Assembly (NCBI RefSeq): GCF_009930815.1
Contig: NZ_CP022222.1
Location: 2,398,501 to 2,462,500, forward strand
Length of the DNA stretch: 64,000 bases
Direction of reading: 5' to 3'
Source of the DNA: Bradyrhizobium sp. CCBAU 051011
GTDB taxonomy: Bacteria; Pseudomonadota; Alphaproteobacteria; Rhizobiales; Xanthobacteraceae
Shown here in pieces: positions 39,986 through 49,368 of this stretch. Position numbers and translations under genes: made by a program. The notes beneath the pieces are model-generated. The model did no database searches and was not told the origin of the DNA. It saw only the letters and a program-made list of their open reading frames with translations. Within the stretch, counting starts at the first letter, position 1, and each line of letters opens with the position of its first letter.

Positions 39986-41680
39986 TCACGCCGTCTTCGC
40001 CGCCTTCAATCCCAGCTTCGCTTCCACCGCTTCCCGCATCAGGAACTTCTGGATCTTCCCGGTCACGGTCATCGGAAACTCGTCGACGAATTCGACGTAG
40101 CGCGGGATCTTGTTGTGGGCGATCTGGCCCTGGCAGAACGCGCGGACTTCCTCGGCAGTGAGCGTCTCGCCCGGTCGGGTCCGGATCCAGGCGCACAGCT
40201 CTTCGCCATAGCGATCATCCGCCACGCCGAAAATCTGCACGTCCTGGATTTTCGGATGGCGATAGAGGAATTCCTCGATCTCTCTGGGATAGAGGTTCTC
40301 GCCGCCGCGGATCACCATGTCCTTGATGCGGCCAACGATATTGCAATAGCCCTCGGTATCGATGATGGCGATGTCGCCGGTGTGCATCCAACCATTGGCG
40401 TCGAGCACGTCGGCGGTCTTTTCCGCCTCGTCCCAATAGCCCAGCATGACGCTGTAGCCGCGGGTGCAGAGTTCACCGCGCATCCCCCGCGGCACCACGC
40501 GTCCCTCGAGATCGACGACCTTGACTTCGACGTGCGGATGGATGCGCCCGACGGTCGATACCCGCCGCTCCAGCGGATCGTCGGTCGAGCTCTGGAAGCT
40601 GACCGGCGAGGTTTCGGTCATGCCATAGGCGATGGTGACCTCGCCCATGTTCATCTCGTTGTTGACGCGCTTCATCACCTCGATCGGGCAGGGCGCGCCG
40701 GCCATGATGCCGGTGCGCAGCGATTTCAGATTGAAACGCGCGAACTCGGGGTGATCGAGTTCGGCGATGAACATGGTCGGCACGCCGTACAGCGCGGTGC
40801 ATTTTTCCTTTTCGATGGTCTGCAGGGTCGCCAGCGGATCAAAACCTTCGCCGGGGTAGACCATGGTCGCGCCGAGTGTGACCGAAGCGAGATTGCCCAT
40901 CACCATGCCAAAGCAGTGATAGAGCGGCACAGGAAGGCAGATGCGGTCCTTTTCCGTCAGCCGCATCGCGCGGCCGACAAAATAGCCGTTGTTGAGGATG
41001 TTGTGGTGCGTCAGCGTCACGCCCTTCGGCGAACCCGTGGTGCCGCTGGTGAACTGGATATTCACCGCATCATCGAACTGCAGCGTCTTCGATAGCTCGG
41101 AAAGTTGCTCGCGATGCCGCGTGCCGCCCATTTGCGCCACGTCCTCGAACGCGATCGTGCCCGGACATTTCGGCCCGCCGATCTGGATCACCGCGCGCAG
41201 CTGCGGTAGCCGTGCCGACTTCAGTTCGCCCGGCCGCGAGGTCGCCAGCTCCGGCAGCAGCGTGTTCAGCATCTCCATGTAGTTGGAGGTCTTGAACGCC
41301 GTCGCAGTAACGATCGCCGCGCAGCCGACCTTGGCCAGCGCGAATTCGAGCTCGCTCAAACGGTAGGCCGGATTGATGGTGACAAGAATGAGCCCGGCCT
41401 TGGCGGCGGCGAATTGTGTCAGCGTCCATTCCGGTCGGTTCAGCGACCACACCCCGATCCGCGCGCCGCGCTCCAGCCCGAGCGCAAGAAAACCCGCCGC
41501 CAGCGCGTCGACGTGGCAGGCGAATTCCTTCCATGTCCAGCGCACATCATGGCTTGGCGAAACCAGCGCCTCGCGCTTCTCCCAGCGTGCGGCGGCCTGA
41601 TCAAGGCAGCGCCCGATGGTGTCGCCGAGTAGCGGCGCGTCGGCGGTGCCGGAGACGTAGCTGTTGAGGGTGTCGGTCAA
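39986..41680 (-). CDS. Acyl-CoA synthetase, AMP-binding family
   Basis: 564 residues. The AMP-binding loop is [18 protein letters not shown]; further motifs are [22 protein letters not shown], and [23 protein letters not shown]; the C-terminal catalytic Lys is in [14 protein letters not shown]. The N-terminal sequence ([23 protein letters not shown]) fits the medium-chain/ACSF2-like group. It activates a carboxylic acid to its CoA ester; chain length is unknown. Enoyl-CoA hydratase and an aldehyde dehydrogenase nearby are consistent with acid catabolism but are not in one operon. Confidence 0.92.
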   Translation of the reverse strand: MTDTLNSYVSGTADAPLLGDTIGRCLDQAAARWEKREALVSPSHDVRWTWKEFACHVDALAAGFLALGLERGARIGVWSLNRPEWTLTQFAAAKAGLILVTINPAYRLSELEFALAKVGCAAIVTATAFKTSNYMEMLNTLLPELATSRPGELKSARLPQLRAVIQIGGPKCPGTIAFEDVAQMGGTRHREQLSELSKTLQFDDAVNIQFTSGTTGSPKGVTLTHHNILNNGYFVGRAMRLTEKDRICLPVPLYHCFGMVMGNLASVTLGATMVYPGEGFDPLATLQTIEKEKCTALYGVPTMFIAELDHPEFARFNLKSLRTGIMAGAPCPIEVMKRVNNEMNMGEVTIAYGMTETSPVSFQSSTDDPLERRVSTVGRIHPHVEVKVVDLEGRVVPRGMRGELCTRGYSVMLGYWDEAEKTADVLDANGWMHTGDIAIIDTEGYCNIVGRIKDMVIRGGENLYPREIEEFLYRHPKIQDVQIFGVADDRYGEELCAWIRTRPGETLTAEEVRAFCQGQIAHNKIPRYVEFVDEFPMTVTGKIQKFLMREAVEAKLGLKAAKTA

Positions 41681-41755
41681 GGTGTGGTCTCCGAGTATGA
41701 GATCTATGATTATGAGTTCTGCAAGTATGACAGATGAAATTCACCGCGAATTCTG

Positions 41756-41872
41756 CAGCGCTCCCTTGCGGGGGAGAGTTAGAGAGTGGGGGTAAGCCAC
41801 ACAAGCCAGCGCCCGCTGCTTGCCCCTCTCCCTGACCCTCCCCCCGCAAGGGGGGAGGGAACGGAAGCACCG
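41756..41872. repeat. Divergent CTCCCTTGCGGGGG inverted repeat
   Basis: A looser relative of the element at 39791-39912: CTCCCTTGCGGGGGAGAG at the left and CTCCCCCCGCAAGGGGGGAG at the right can pair. It lies between the acyl-CoA synthetase start and the end of the serine hydrolase gene upstream. Confidence 0.65.
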
Positions 41873-41885
41873 CGCCGTGAGGCGA

Positions 41886-43079
41886 TCACGCCGCGCGCTG
41901 GCCGCTGCCCGCATCCAGCCCGGCATAAACCCCGCGCTCGAATCCCGCAAAAGCTTCCAGCGCCTTGCCGTCGGCGAACGGCAACAGCTGCATCAGGATC
42001 ACGCCGGCGACGTTGCGGGCCGGGTCGATCCAGAAATAGGTGTTGGCGAGGCCGGCCCAGGCCAGGCTGCCGGCGCTGCGGCCCTCCGCTGTCTTGGCGG
42101 TGTTGATCATGAAGGAGAGGCCCCACTTCTTCACGATGTCCGGATAGAGATCGACATCGTTGGTGTAGACCGGCGCCATCGTCACCATCTTGCCCATGGA
42201 GAGATCGCCGATGTGGTTCTGGCCCATCAGTGCGACGGTCTCGGGCTTCAGCACCTGGTTGCCGTTGCCGCGGCCCTTGTTGAGGATCATCTGGGTGAAC
42301 TTGATGTAGTCGGCCGCCGTGCCGTAGAGGCCGCCGCCGCCCATGTGGAATTCCGGATTCTGTTCCAGCTCGAACGGGATCGGCGCCAGCGCCCCGTCCT
42401 CGCCGCGCGCATGCATGCCGACCAGCCGTTGGCGCTGGGAGTCCGTGATCTTGAAGCCGATGTCGTTCATGCCGAGCGGCGCGAACATGTGGTCGCGCAG
42501 GTAAGCATCGAGCCGCTTGCCGCTCGCGGCTTCCACCGCCTTGCCGACGAAATCGATGTTGATGCCATATTCCCAACGCGTGCCGGGATCGGACATGATC
42601 GGCGCCTTCAGCGCGGCGTTCAGGCAGGAGAAGATGGCCGGGGTGCCGGTCTTCTCCATGTATTTGCCCATGTCGCCGTTCCACACGTCGTAGCAGAAGC
42701 CGGCAGTGTGGGTCATGAGATGGCGCAGCGTGATTGGCTTCGTGGCCGGGCGCAGTTTCGGCTCGCCGCTGGCGTCAAAGCCTTCCAGCACCTGTGGGGA
42801 GGCGAGATCGGGCAAGAGCTTGCCGATCGGTTCATCCAGCGAGAGCTTGCCCTGCTCGACGAGCTGCATGCCGGCGGCGCACGTAATCGCCTTGGTCATG
42901 GAGGCGATCCAGAACACGCTGTCCGCGGTCATGTCGTCGTCCTTGCCGAGGTCGCGCTTGCCGAACGCGCCCTGGTAGATCACCTCGCTTCCGCTGGCCG
43001 CCATCGCGACCACGCCGGGAATTTCCTTTGCCTCGCACTTCTGACGCAGAACCTGATCGATCGCGGCCTTGCTTTGCAT
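41886..43079 (-). CDS. Serine hydrolase, beta-lactamase class C / esterase family
   Basis: 397 residues, no signal peptide. The nucleophile motif S-x-x-K is SMTK at 60-63; the Tyr motif is in RWEYGINIDFVG (Tyr171). Also LMTHTAGFCYDVW, typical of the family. Such proteins in the cytoplasm are usually EstB-like carboxylesterases or peptidases rather than beta-lactamases. It is followed, after about 200 bases, by the acyl-CoA synthetase gene in the same direction. Confidence 0.88.
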   Translation of the reverse strand: MQSKAAIDQVLRQKCEAKEIPGVVAMAASGSEVIYQGAFGKRDLGKDDDMTADSVFWIASMTKAITCAAGMQLVEQGKLSLDEPIGKLLPDLASPQVLEGFDASGEPKLRPATKPITLRHLMTHTAGFCYDVWNGDMGKYMEKTGTPAIFSCLNAALKAPIMSDPGTRWEYGINIDFVGKAVEAASGKRLDAYLRDHMFAPLGMNDIGFKITDSQRQRLVGMHARGEDGALAPIPFELEQNPEFHMGGGGLYGTAADYIKFTQMILNKGRGNGNQVLKPETVALMGQNHIGDLSMGKMVTMAPVYTNDVDLYPDIVKKWGLSFMINTAKTAEGRSAGSLAWAGLANTYFWIDPARNVAGVILMQLLPFADGKALEAFAGFERGVYAGLDAGSGQRAA

Positions 43080-43445
43080 GGGTCACCTCCCGCTATGTTT
43101 CTTATGGAAGTGGAACGATCTTCCTCCCGGCCGCTTGATCCCGCAAGCGGGAGCGGACGGCCGCAGGCAATGTCGCGATCTCGTGATGGGCGATGAAAGC
43201 TAAAATGCGTTTGGGCAGGTTCTTGCGGGGCCATCCGGCACAAAGGCAACACCCCACCGCATTCTGCGGTGGAAGACGGGCAATGGTCGTGACCGGATTC
43301 ACCATCCACGATATCGTGATTTCGCCACGATTCCCGCCGCCGATTTTTTGCAGTAAAGCGTTCAAATTCCAGCACAAACGTTGCGCGTTGGCTGGTCCAA
43401 ATTGACCAAAATTGTCTCAATTTCAGCCTGTCGCAAAGGTGCGCA
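43080..43445. promoter_or_regulatory. Divergent intergenic region with a 7-base dyad
   Basis: 366 bases between the serine hydrolase and a small divergent gene; no protein gene seen. Near its right end AAATTGA (43399-43405) and TCAATTT (43417-43423) form an inverted repeat with an 11-base spacer about 25 bases before the small gene. This looks like a possible operator or promoter region. Confidence 0.35.
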
Positions 43446-43766
43446 ATGATTTCGACTTGGAGTGAATGGAAGCGGTATCCCCGTCCCGGACGGGGCGAGA
43501 ACATCGAGGCGCCGATTACCCCCGGGCTTTATGAAGTCCGCTATGCCGGTACCGGCGCGCTGCACTCGTTCGAGGCGGTCGACAACGTCGCCCAGGCGCT
43601 GGCGCAGCTTGCGGTCGGCTCCAAATCCTGGTTCGGCCGTCGCGATACCGCCAAACTGCCCGATCTCGAATACCGGACCTGCGCGACCTCCTCGAAGGCC
43701 GATGCGAAAGCGGCGGCGCAACGCATGATCGGCCGCCGCGAAACCTATATGAGCGGCGCGGCGTAA
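43446..43766 (+). CDS. Small protein of unknown function
   Basis: 106 residues, MISTWSEWKRYPRPGRGENI. No signal peptide or membrane segment. The sequence is mixed, with GLYEVRYAGTGALHSFEAVDNVAQALAQL in the middle and a basic C-terminal part (ADAKAAAQRMIGRRETYM). Codon use has the G/C-rich third position of real genes here, and no better frame competes. I do not recognise the family. It ends just before a palindromic repeat element. Confidence 0.6.
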   Translation: MISTWSEWKRYPRPGRGENIEAPITPGLYEVRYAGTGALHSFEAVDNVAQALAQLAVGSKSWFGRRDTAKLPDLEYRTCATSSKADAKAAAQRMIGRRETYMSGAA

Positions 43767-43772
43767 GGAGGC

Positions 43773-43880
43773 CGTCATTCCGAGGCGTGGCTGAGGTCGT
43801 CATTCCGGGATGGTGCGCTAGCACCAGACCCGGAATCTCGAGATTCCGGGTTCGATGCTGCGCATCGCCCCGGAATGACG
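43773..43880. repeat. CGTCATTCCGG inverted repeat, copy 2
   Basis: Begins CGTCATTCCG and ends CGGAATGACG; inside is a perfect 22-base palindrome (43829-43850, half CCCGGAATCTC). Shares its right half with the element at 28336-28450. Confidence 0.82.
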
Positions 43881-43986
43881 TGCCCCCCCAACATTCGTTG
43901 AAGCAGACCCGCGTCTGCAGCCGATGCATTGCCGATGGTACAGGCCTATACTCGGATTAACCCTAAGAAAATCCGAGGAGTACGCC

Positions 43987-45480
43987 ATGAACCCACCCGT
44001 CGCCGCACGCGCCCAATCCTCCCAGCCCTCACTGCACGACCGCCTCAAGGACCCCTCGCTGCTGCGCGATCGCTGCTACATCGATGGCGCCTGGGTCGGC
44101 ACGCCATCGCGCCCGGTCACCAACCCGGTCAACGGCGTGGAACTGGCAAAGGTACCAGCGTTCAGCACGGCGGAAGCGACCCAAGCCGTCGAAGCCGCCG
44201 AACGCGCCTTCCCGTCCTGGGCCAAGCACACCGCCAAGCAGCGCTCCAACATTTTGCGAAAATGGTTCGAGCTGATCGCTGCGAACCGCGAGGACCTCGC
44301 GCTGATCCTCACCTCCGAACAGGGCAAGCCGCTGGCCGAAGCGCTCGGCGAGGTCGATATCGGCGGCGCCTATGTCGAATTTTTCGCCGAGGAAGCCCGT
44401 CGCGTCTACGGCGAGACGATCCCGACGCAACGGCCGGATGCGCGGCTGCTCGCGATCAAGCAGCCGATCGGCGTCTGCGGCGCGATCACGCCGTGGAATT
44501 TCCCGTGCTCGATGATCACGCGCAAAGTGTCGCCGGCGCTTGCGGCCGGATGCACCGTCGTGCTCAAGCCCGCGAATGAAACGCCGCTGACCGCGCTGGC
44601 GCTGGTCGCGCTGGCCGAAAAGGCCGGCGTGCCCAAGGGCGTGTTCAACATTCTCACCGGCAACTCGTCCGCAATCGGCAAGGTACTGTGCGAACATCCC
44701 GCCGTGCGTTTCGTCGGCTTCACCGGCTCGACCGAGGTCGGGAAAATCCTCTATCAGCAGGCTTCAGTGGGGGTGAAGAAGCTCGGCCTCGAGCTCGGCG
44801 GCAACGCGCCATTCGTGGTGTTCGACGACGCCGATATCGACGCGGCGGTAGAGGGCGCCATCGTCTCCAAGTATCGCAACATGGGCCAGACCTGCGTCTG
44901 CGCCAACCGCATCTACGCCCAGGACAAGATCTACGATCAGTTCGTCGAGAAACTGTCGAAGAAGGTCGCGGCGATGAAGATCGGCGACGGCACCGAGCAG
45001 GGCGTTGTGCAGGGCCCACTGATCAACATGGAAGCCGTCGACAAGGTCGAGAAGCATATCGCTGACGCAGTGAAGGGCGGCGCAAAGATCGTCACCGGCG
45101 GCAAGCGCCATGCGCTCGGCGGCAGCTTCTTCGAACCGACCGTGCTGTCGAATGTGAAGCCGGACGCGTTGGTAGCGCATGAGGAGACATTCGGTCCGCT
45201 GGCGCCGGTGTTCCGCTTCAAGGACGAGGCCGACGTGATCGCGATGTGCAACAACTCGCCGTTCGGCCTGGCGTCGTATTTCTATTCCCGCGATCTCGGC
45301 CGCGTCTGGCGCGTTGCCGAAGCGCTGGAATCAGGCATGGTCGGCGTCAACACCGGGCTCATCACCACGGAAGTCGCGCCCTTCGGCGGCGTCAAGGAAT
45401 CCGGCCTCGGCCGCGAAGGCTCGCATCACGGCATGGAGGAATATGTCGAGATCAAATACGTGATGATGGCCGGGGTGTAG
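43987..45480 (+). CDS. gabD: NAD(P)-dependent succinate-semialdehyde dehydrogenase
   Basis: 497 residues from MNPPVAARAQSSQPS, with CGAGGAG six bases upstream. Aldehyde dehydrogenase motifs: ITPWNFPCSMITRK, KPANETPLTALAL, GFTGSTEVGK, catalytic Glu269 in LELGGNAPFVVFDDAD, and catalytic Cys303 in NMGQTCVCANRIY. The double-Cys TCVC segment is typical for bacterial GabD, where the second Cys can form a regulatory disulfide. It oxidises succinate semialdehyde to succinate in 4-aminobutyrate breakdown. Stands alone; no gabT is next to it. Confidence 0.92.
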   Translation: MNPPVAARAQSSQPSLHDRLKDPSLLRDRCYIDGAWVGTPSRPVTNPVNGVELAKVPAFSTAEATQAVEAAERAFPSWAKHTAKQRSNILRKWFELIAANREDLALILTSEQGKPLAEALGEVDIGGAYVEFFAEEARRVYGETIPTQRPDARLLAIKQPIGVCGAITPWNFPCSMITRKVSPALAAGCTVVLKPANETPLTALALVALAEKAGVPKGVFNILTGNSSAIGKVLCEHPAVRFVGFTGSTEVGKILYQQASVGVKKLGLELGGNAPFVVFDDADIDAAVEGAIVSKYRNMGQTCVCANRIYAQDKIYDQFVEKLSKKVAAMKIGDGTEQGVVQGPLINMEAVDKVEKHIADAVKGGAKIVTGGKRHALGGSFFEPTVLSNVKPDALVAHEETFGPLAPVFRFKDEADVIAMCNNSPFGLASYFYSRDLGRVWRVAEALESGMVGVNTGLITTEVAPFGGVKESGLGREGSHHGMEEYVEIKYVMMAGV

Positions 45481-45492
45481 CGTCTATCCATC

Positions 45493-45518
45493 GTCGTCCC
45501 CGCGAAAGCGGGGACGAC
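45493..45518. terminator. Perfect hairpin with GAAA loop between convergent genes
   Basis: An 11-base stem (GTCGTCCCCGC, loop GAAA, complement) lies 12 bases after the gabD stop and 8 bases beyond the end of the convergent enoyl-CoA hydratase gene. There is no T-run, so it may act as a 3'-end barrier rather than a textbook terminator. Confidence 0.7.
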
Positions 45519-45526
45519 AGCTCGCC

Positions 45527-46330
45527 TCAATCGCTCGCGTCACCGGCAAACGCGCCATGACGGCCCACGCCCGAAGCGAACCGCGTCGCGCCCGACAGCG
45601 TTTCGCCCGAGGCGATCACTTTCAGCCCGCCGCGCATTTCATTGGCGATGGCGTCTTCCTCCGCAAGGTCCCATTGCTGCAGTGCCGACAGGCGGTCGGC
45701 GCGCAGGCATGTTTGCGGGAAGCGCGCGATCTCCCTTGCAAGCGCGATCGCGTGCGCGACGGCTTCGCCCCGGCCGACGATGCGATTGGCCAGCCCCATC
45801 CGCAGCGCCTCCTGCGCGCCGACCGGGCGGCCGGTGAGGATCAGATCGATCGCCTGCGAATGGCCGATCAGTCGCGGCAGTCGGATGGTGCCGAGATCGA
45901 TCAGCGGCACGCCGAAGCGGCGACAGAAGATGCCGAAGGTGGCGTCTTCCGCGACCACGCGCATATCGGCCCACAGCGCAAGCTCCATCCCGCCGGCCAC
46001 CGCAAAGCCTTCGACCGCCGCGATCACCGGCTTCGACAGTCGCAAGCGGCTCGGCCCCATCGGCGCAATCGAGTCATGGCCGCCAAGCTCGCGCTTCTTG
46101 TTGGGATCGCCCGCCGCCACCGCCTTGAGGTCGGCTCCCGCGCAGAAATAACCGCCGGTGCCGGCGAACACCGCAACGGATGCGCTCTCGTCGGCATCGA
46201 AGGCCAGGAACGCATCGTAAAGTTTCCGCGCAGTCGCGCCATCGACGGCGTTGCGGCAATGCGGGCGGTTGATGGAAACGATGGTCACGGGGCCGTTGCG
46301 TTCGACGAGGACGGAATCGGCTTCGGTCAT
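45527..46330 (-). CDS. Enoyl-CoA hydratase/isomerase family protein
   Basis: 267 residues from MTEADSVLVERNGPV, preceded by GGAGCG. Crotonase-fold motifs: SINRPHCRNAVDGATARKLYDA, the oxyanion-hole region VFAGTGGYFCAGADLKAVAAG, and KPVIAAVEGFAVAGGMELALWADMRV with catalytic-loop residues. It hydrates enoyl-CoA esters in beta-oxidation or a related step. The longer frame upstream is in a repeat element and is rejected. Confidence 0.9.
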   Translation of the reverse strand: MTEADSVLVERNGPVTIVSINRPHCRNAVDGATARKLYDAFLAFDADESASVAVFAGTGGYFCAGADLKAVAAGDPNKKRELGGHDSIAPMGPSRLRLSKPVIAAVEGFAVAGGMELALWADMRVVAEDATFGIFCRRFGVPLIDLGTIRLPRLIGHSQAIDLILTGRPVGAQEALRMGLANRIVGRGEAVAHAIALAREIARFPQTCLRADRLSALQQWDLAEEDAIANEMRGGLKVIASGETLSGATRFASGVGRHGAFAGDASD

Positions 46331-46402
46331 GGGGCGCTCCCTGTTGTTGTTATGGGAGCCAGCTTGGCATCGGGAATGGCGGTGCGGCAAGTGACCTAAC
46401 CG

Positions 46403-46515
46403 CGTCATTGCGAGCCAACGGGTCGCGCGAATGCGCGCCCGATGACAGGCTCCGCGAAGCAAGCCATCTTTCCCCGCGTTGAGGCATGGATTGCGTCGCT
46501 GCGCTCGCAATGACG
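46403..46515. repeat. CGTCATTGCGAG palindromic repeat, copy 2
   Basis: Left end CGTCATTGCGAG, right end CTCGCAATGACG, inner GAAGCAAGCCATC and GCATGGATTGCGTC. It lies between the enoyl-CoA hydratase start and the end of purC. Confidence 0.8.
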
Positions 46516-46564
46516 GGAGAGAGAGCGCGCCGTGCGTTGAGGCTACCGCGCGCGCAATGACGAC

Positions 46565-47479
46565 TTAAATAGTCAGCTCATCCCCCGTCACCCGCCGATA
46601 CGCCTCGAGATAGCGCTTGCTGGTCGCATCCACCACGCTCTCGGGCAGCGGCGGGGGCGGGGCGTCGCCATTCCAGCGGCCGGCGCGGCGCTCGGCGTCG
46701 AGGTAGTCGCGGAGCGGCTGCTTGTCGAAGGAGGGTTGCGGCCGGCCGGGCTTGTAGACGTCGGCTGCCCAGAACCGCGACGAGTCCGGCGTCATCACCT
46801 CGTCGATCAGAATGATGCGGTCATCCGCCGCGCGGCCGAACTCGAACTTGGTGTCGGCGATGATGATGCCTTGGTGACGGGCGATCCGCTCGCCGAAATT
46901 ATAGACCGTGCGCGCCATGCTCTCGAGCTTCTCGGCGACATCATTGCCCAAAATTTCGCGCACCCGCGCCATCGTGATGTTCTCGTCATGGCCGGTCTCG
47001 GCTTTGGTCGCCGGGCTGAAGATCGGTGTACCCAGCTTCTCGCTTTCCACAAGGCCGGCTTCGAGCTGCTCGCCGGCGAGCGTGCCGGATGCCGCATATT
47101 CCTTCCAGGCCGAGCCCGAGATATAGCCGCGGATCACGCATTCGACGGGGAAGACGGTAGTGCGCCGGCACAGCATCGCGCGCCCGAGAATGTCGGCGCG
47201 ATGGTCCTTCAGCGCGGGCACCTTGCGGATGATTTCGTCGGCGTCGGCGCTGATCATGTGATGCGGCACCACGCCTTCGAGCTGGCGGAACCACCACGCG
47301 CTGATCTGCGTCAGCACCGCGCCCTTCATTGGAATGGTTTCCGCCATCACCACGTCGAACGCGCTGATGCGGTCGGTGGTGAGCAGCAGCACGCAATCGC
47401 TGCCGACGGCATAGATATCGCGCACCTTGCCGCGGCCGATCCGGGGCAGGGGCAAATCGCTGGCGAGCATCGTGTTCAT
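46565..47479 (-). CDS. purC: Phosphoribosylaminoimidazole-succinocarboxamide synthase
   Basis: 304 residues from [23 protein letters not shown] (the second ATG at 47470 is also possible). SAICAR synthetase features: [43 protein letters not shown], and [13 protein letters not shown] followed by [14 protein letters not shown]. It joins CAIR and aspartate in purine synthesis. This is the long PurC form (about 300 residues) found in many proteobacteria and yeast-like enzymes. Confidence 0.95.
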   Translation of the reverse strand: MNTMLASDLPLPRIGRGKVRDIYAVGSDCVLLLTTDRISAFDVVMAETIPMKGAVLTQISAWWFRQLEGVVPHHMISADADEIIRKVPALKDHRADILGRAMLCRRTTVFPVECVIRGYISGSAWKEYAASGTLAGEQLEAGLVESEKLGTPIFSPATKAETGHDENITMARVREILGNDVAEKLESMARTVYNFGERIARHQGIIIADTKFEFGRAADDRIILIDEVMTPDSSRFWAADVYKPGRPQPSFDKQPLRDYLDAERRAGRWNGDAPPPPLPESVVDATSKRYLEAYRRVTGDELTI

Positions 47480-47544
47480 TCGGTCAGGCTTTCGAACAGG
47501 CACGCGCGCAAGCGCGTGCCGAAACAGGAAAGCGGAGCAATAGC

Positions 47545-48462
47545 TCACTCCGGCAGCGGAATGAACTCATGTTCTTGCGGAACGGCGGCAAACCGGCCGG
47601 TTTTCCAGTCCTGTTTGGCCTGCTCGATCCGCTCCTTGCTGGAGGAAACGAAATTCCACCAGATGTGCCGCGGGCCTTCCAGCGCGTCGCCGCCCAGAAA
47701 CATCATCCGCGTCGGCCTCACCGCCTTGACGCTGATGCGGTCGCCAGGCCGAAAGATCAGCAGCCGCGGCCCCTCGTAGCGCTCGCTCGCGATTTCGACC
47801 TCGCCGTCGACCAGATAGATCGCGCGCTCCTCATGGTCAGGATCGAGCGGCACGCTGGTGCCGGCCTGCGCCGTCACCTCGGTATAGAACCATGGCGATA
47901 CCATGCTGACCGGCGATTTCACGCCAAAGCCGCTGCCTGCGATAATGCGTGCGGTGAAGCCGCTCTCCTTGACAGTCGGCAGCGCCTCGGCGGCGTAATG
48001 CTGGAACGACGGCGCGATCTCTTCCGACCCCGCCGGCAGCGCGATCCAGCTCTGAAGGCCCAGCATCTTCTGGCCGTCGCGGCGCTGCACATCGGGCGTG
48101 CGTTCGGAATGCGCGATGCCGCGCCCCGCCGTCATCAGGTTCATCGCGCCGGGCTGGATCTCCTGGATGTTGCCCTCGCTGTCACGATGCATGATCGAGC
48201 CGTCGAACAGATAGGTAACGGTGGCAAGCCCGATATGCGGATGCGGCCGCACGTCCATGCCCTTGCCGGCCATGAACTGCACCGGGCCGAAATGATCGAA
48301 GAAGATGAAGGGCCCGACCATCTGCCGCTTGCCATGCGGCAGCGCGCGCCGCACCGCAAATCCATCGCCGAGATCGCGGGTGCGCGGCACGATGATGAGG
48401 TCGAGGGCGTCGCAGGTCTTGGGATCGCCGAGCACGGGATCGTTGGAGGGTTGCCAGCTCAT
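47545..48462 (-). CDS. Pirin family protein
   Basis: 305 residues from [13 protein letters not shown]; the longer frame runs through a repeat element. The double-cupin pirin pattern is clear: [37 protein letters not shown], with metal His residues, then [32 protein letters not shown]. Pirins can act as quercetinase-like enzymes or redox-linked cofactors; the role here is unknown. It lies 65 bases upstream of purC on the same strand. Confidence 0.9.
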   Translation of the reverse strand: MSWQPSNDPVLGDPKTCDALDLIIVPRTRDLGDGFAVRRALPHGKRQMVGPFIFFDHFGPVQFMAGKGMDVRPHPHIGLATVTYLFDGSIMHRDSEGNIQEIQPGAMNLMTAGRGIAHSERTPDVQRRDGQKMLGLQSWIALPAGSEEIAPSFQHYAAEALPTVKESGFTARIIAGSGFGVKSPVSMVSPWFYTEVTAQAGTSVPLDPDHEERAIYLVDGEVEIASERYEGPRLLIFRPGDRISVKAVRPTRMMFLGGDALEGPRHIWWNFVSSSKERIEQAKQDWKTGRFAAVPQEHEFIPLPE

Positions 48463-48533
48463 GGGGGCTCCTTGGTCTTTTGTGCGATTATAACAGCAAT
48501 TGCGGGATGGACTACGGGGCAACGGTATCCCCA

Positions 48534-48677
48534 CGTCATTGCGAGCGCCAGCGAAGCAATCCATAGCGCCGCTTGCCGAGAGATGGATTGCTTCCGCCTT
48601 CGCTCTTCGAGCTACGGCGGACAAGTCGTCGCTGCGCTCCCTTGCGCCAACGCTTGCGTTTTTCGCAGGCAATGACG
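48534..48677. repeat. CGTCATTGCGAG palindromic repeat, copy 3 (long form)
   Basis: Starts CGTCATTGCGAG and ends GCAATGACG; holds GAAGCAATCCAT and ATGGATTGCTTC arms and an extra segment (GGCGGACAAGTCGTCGCT) shared with the copy at 54799-54925. It fills the gap between the pirin gene and the divergent GNAT gene. Confidence 0.8.
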
Positions 48678-48724
48678 ACGGTAAGCACGTGGATAGGGAA
48701 CAATAAGGCAGAGGCAGGAAACCC

Positions 48725-49291
48725 ATGATCCCTCCGCTCAAGCCCGGCGCCAGATTGCTGCGCGTCGACGGTCCCGTCATCGAGACCGCGCGCCTGATCC
48801 TGCGTCCATGGCGCAGCGACGACATATCAGCGAATACGGCAATGCTGTCCGATCCCGATACCGCACGCTACATCACGCCCGACGGCAGGGCGATCACAAC
48901 CGAGATCGGCGGATGGCGCAACGCCGCCGTGATCTCGGGCCATTGGGCGCTGCATGGTTTTGGCATGTTCGCCGTCGAGGAAAAATCGAGCCGCCGTTAT
49001 ATCGGCCGCGTCGGGCCGTGGTGCCCGCCAGGATGGCCGGGGTTTGAGGTCGGCTGGGGTATCGACAAGGAATACCGCGGCAAGGGTTACGCGATAGAGG
49101 CGGCGCGGGCGTCGATCGACTGGGTGTTTTCGACTTTCGAGATCGACGAGATCATTCATTGCATCGAATCCTCCAACGCGCGGTCGCAAGCCGTCGCCCG
49201 ACGGCTGGGAGCGAGGAGGGATGGAGACGTCGATCTGTCCGGCAAGATCAATGAGCGCTGGGTGACGTCGCGGGGCAACTGGAAGGGCTGA
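48725..49291 (+). CDS. GNAT acetyltransferase, RimJ/RimL-like
   Basis: 188 residues. The N-terminal pattern ETARLILRPWRSDDISANTAMLSDP is typical of the RimJ/RimL group; the acetyl-CoA loop is WGIDKEYRGKGYAIEAARASIDW and the end segment is ESSNARSQAVARRLGARRDG. The substrate is unknown. Confidence 0.87.
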   Translation: MIPPLKPGARLLRVDGPVIETARLILRPWRSDDISANTAMLSDPDTARYITPDGRAITTEIGGWRNAAVISGHWALHGFGMFAVEEKSSRRYIGRVGPWCPPGWPGFEVGWGIDKEYRGKGYAIEAARASIDWVFSTFEIDEIIHCIESSNARSQAVARRLGARRDGDVDLSGKINERWVTSRGNWKG

Positions 49292-49368
49292 TCGGCGGAA
49301 ATTGAACCACGGAACGACTCTCACTAGATTGACTGCGCGGGAATGACCCGCACCAATGGACCATCCAA

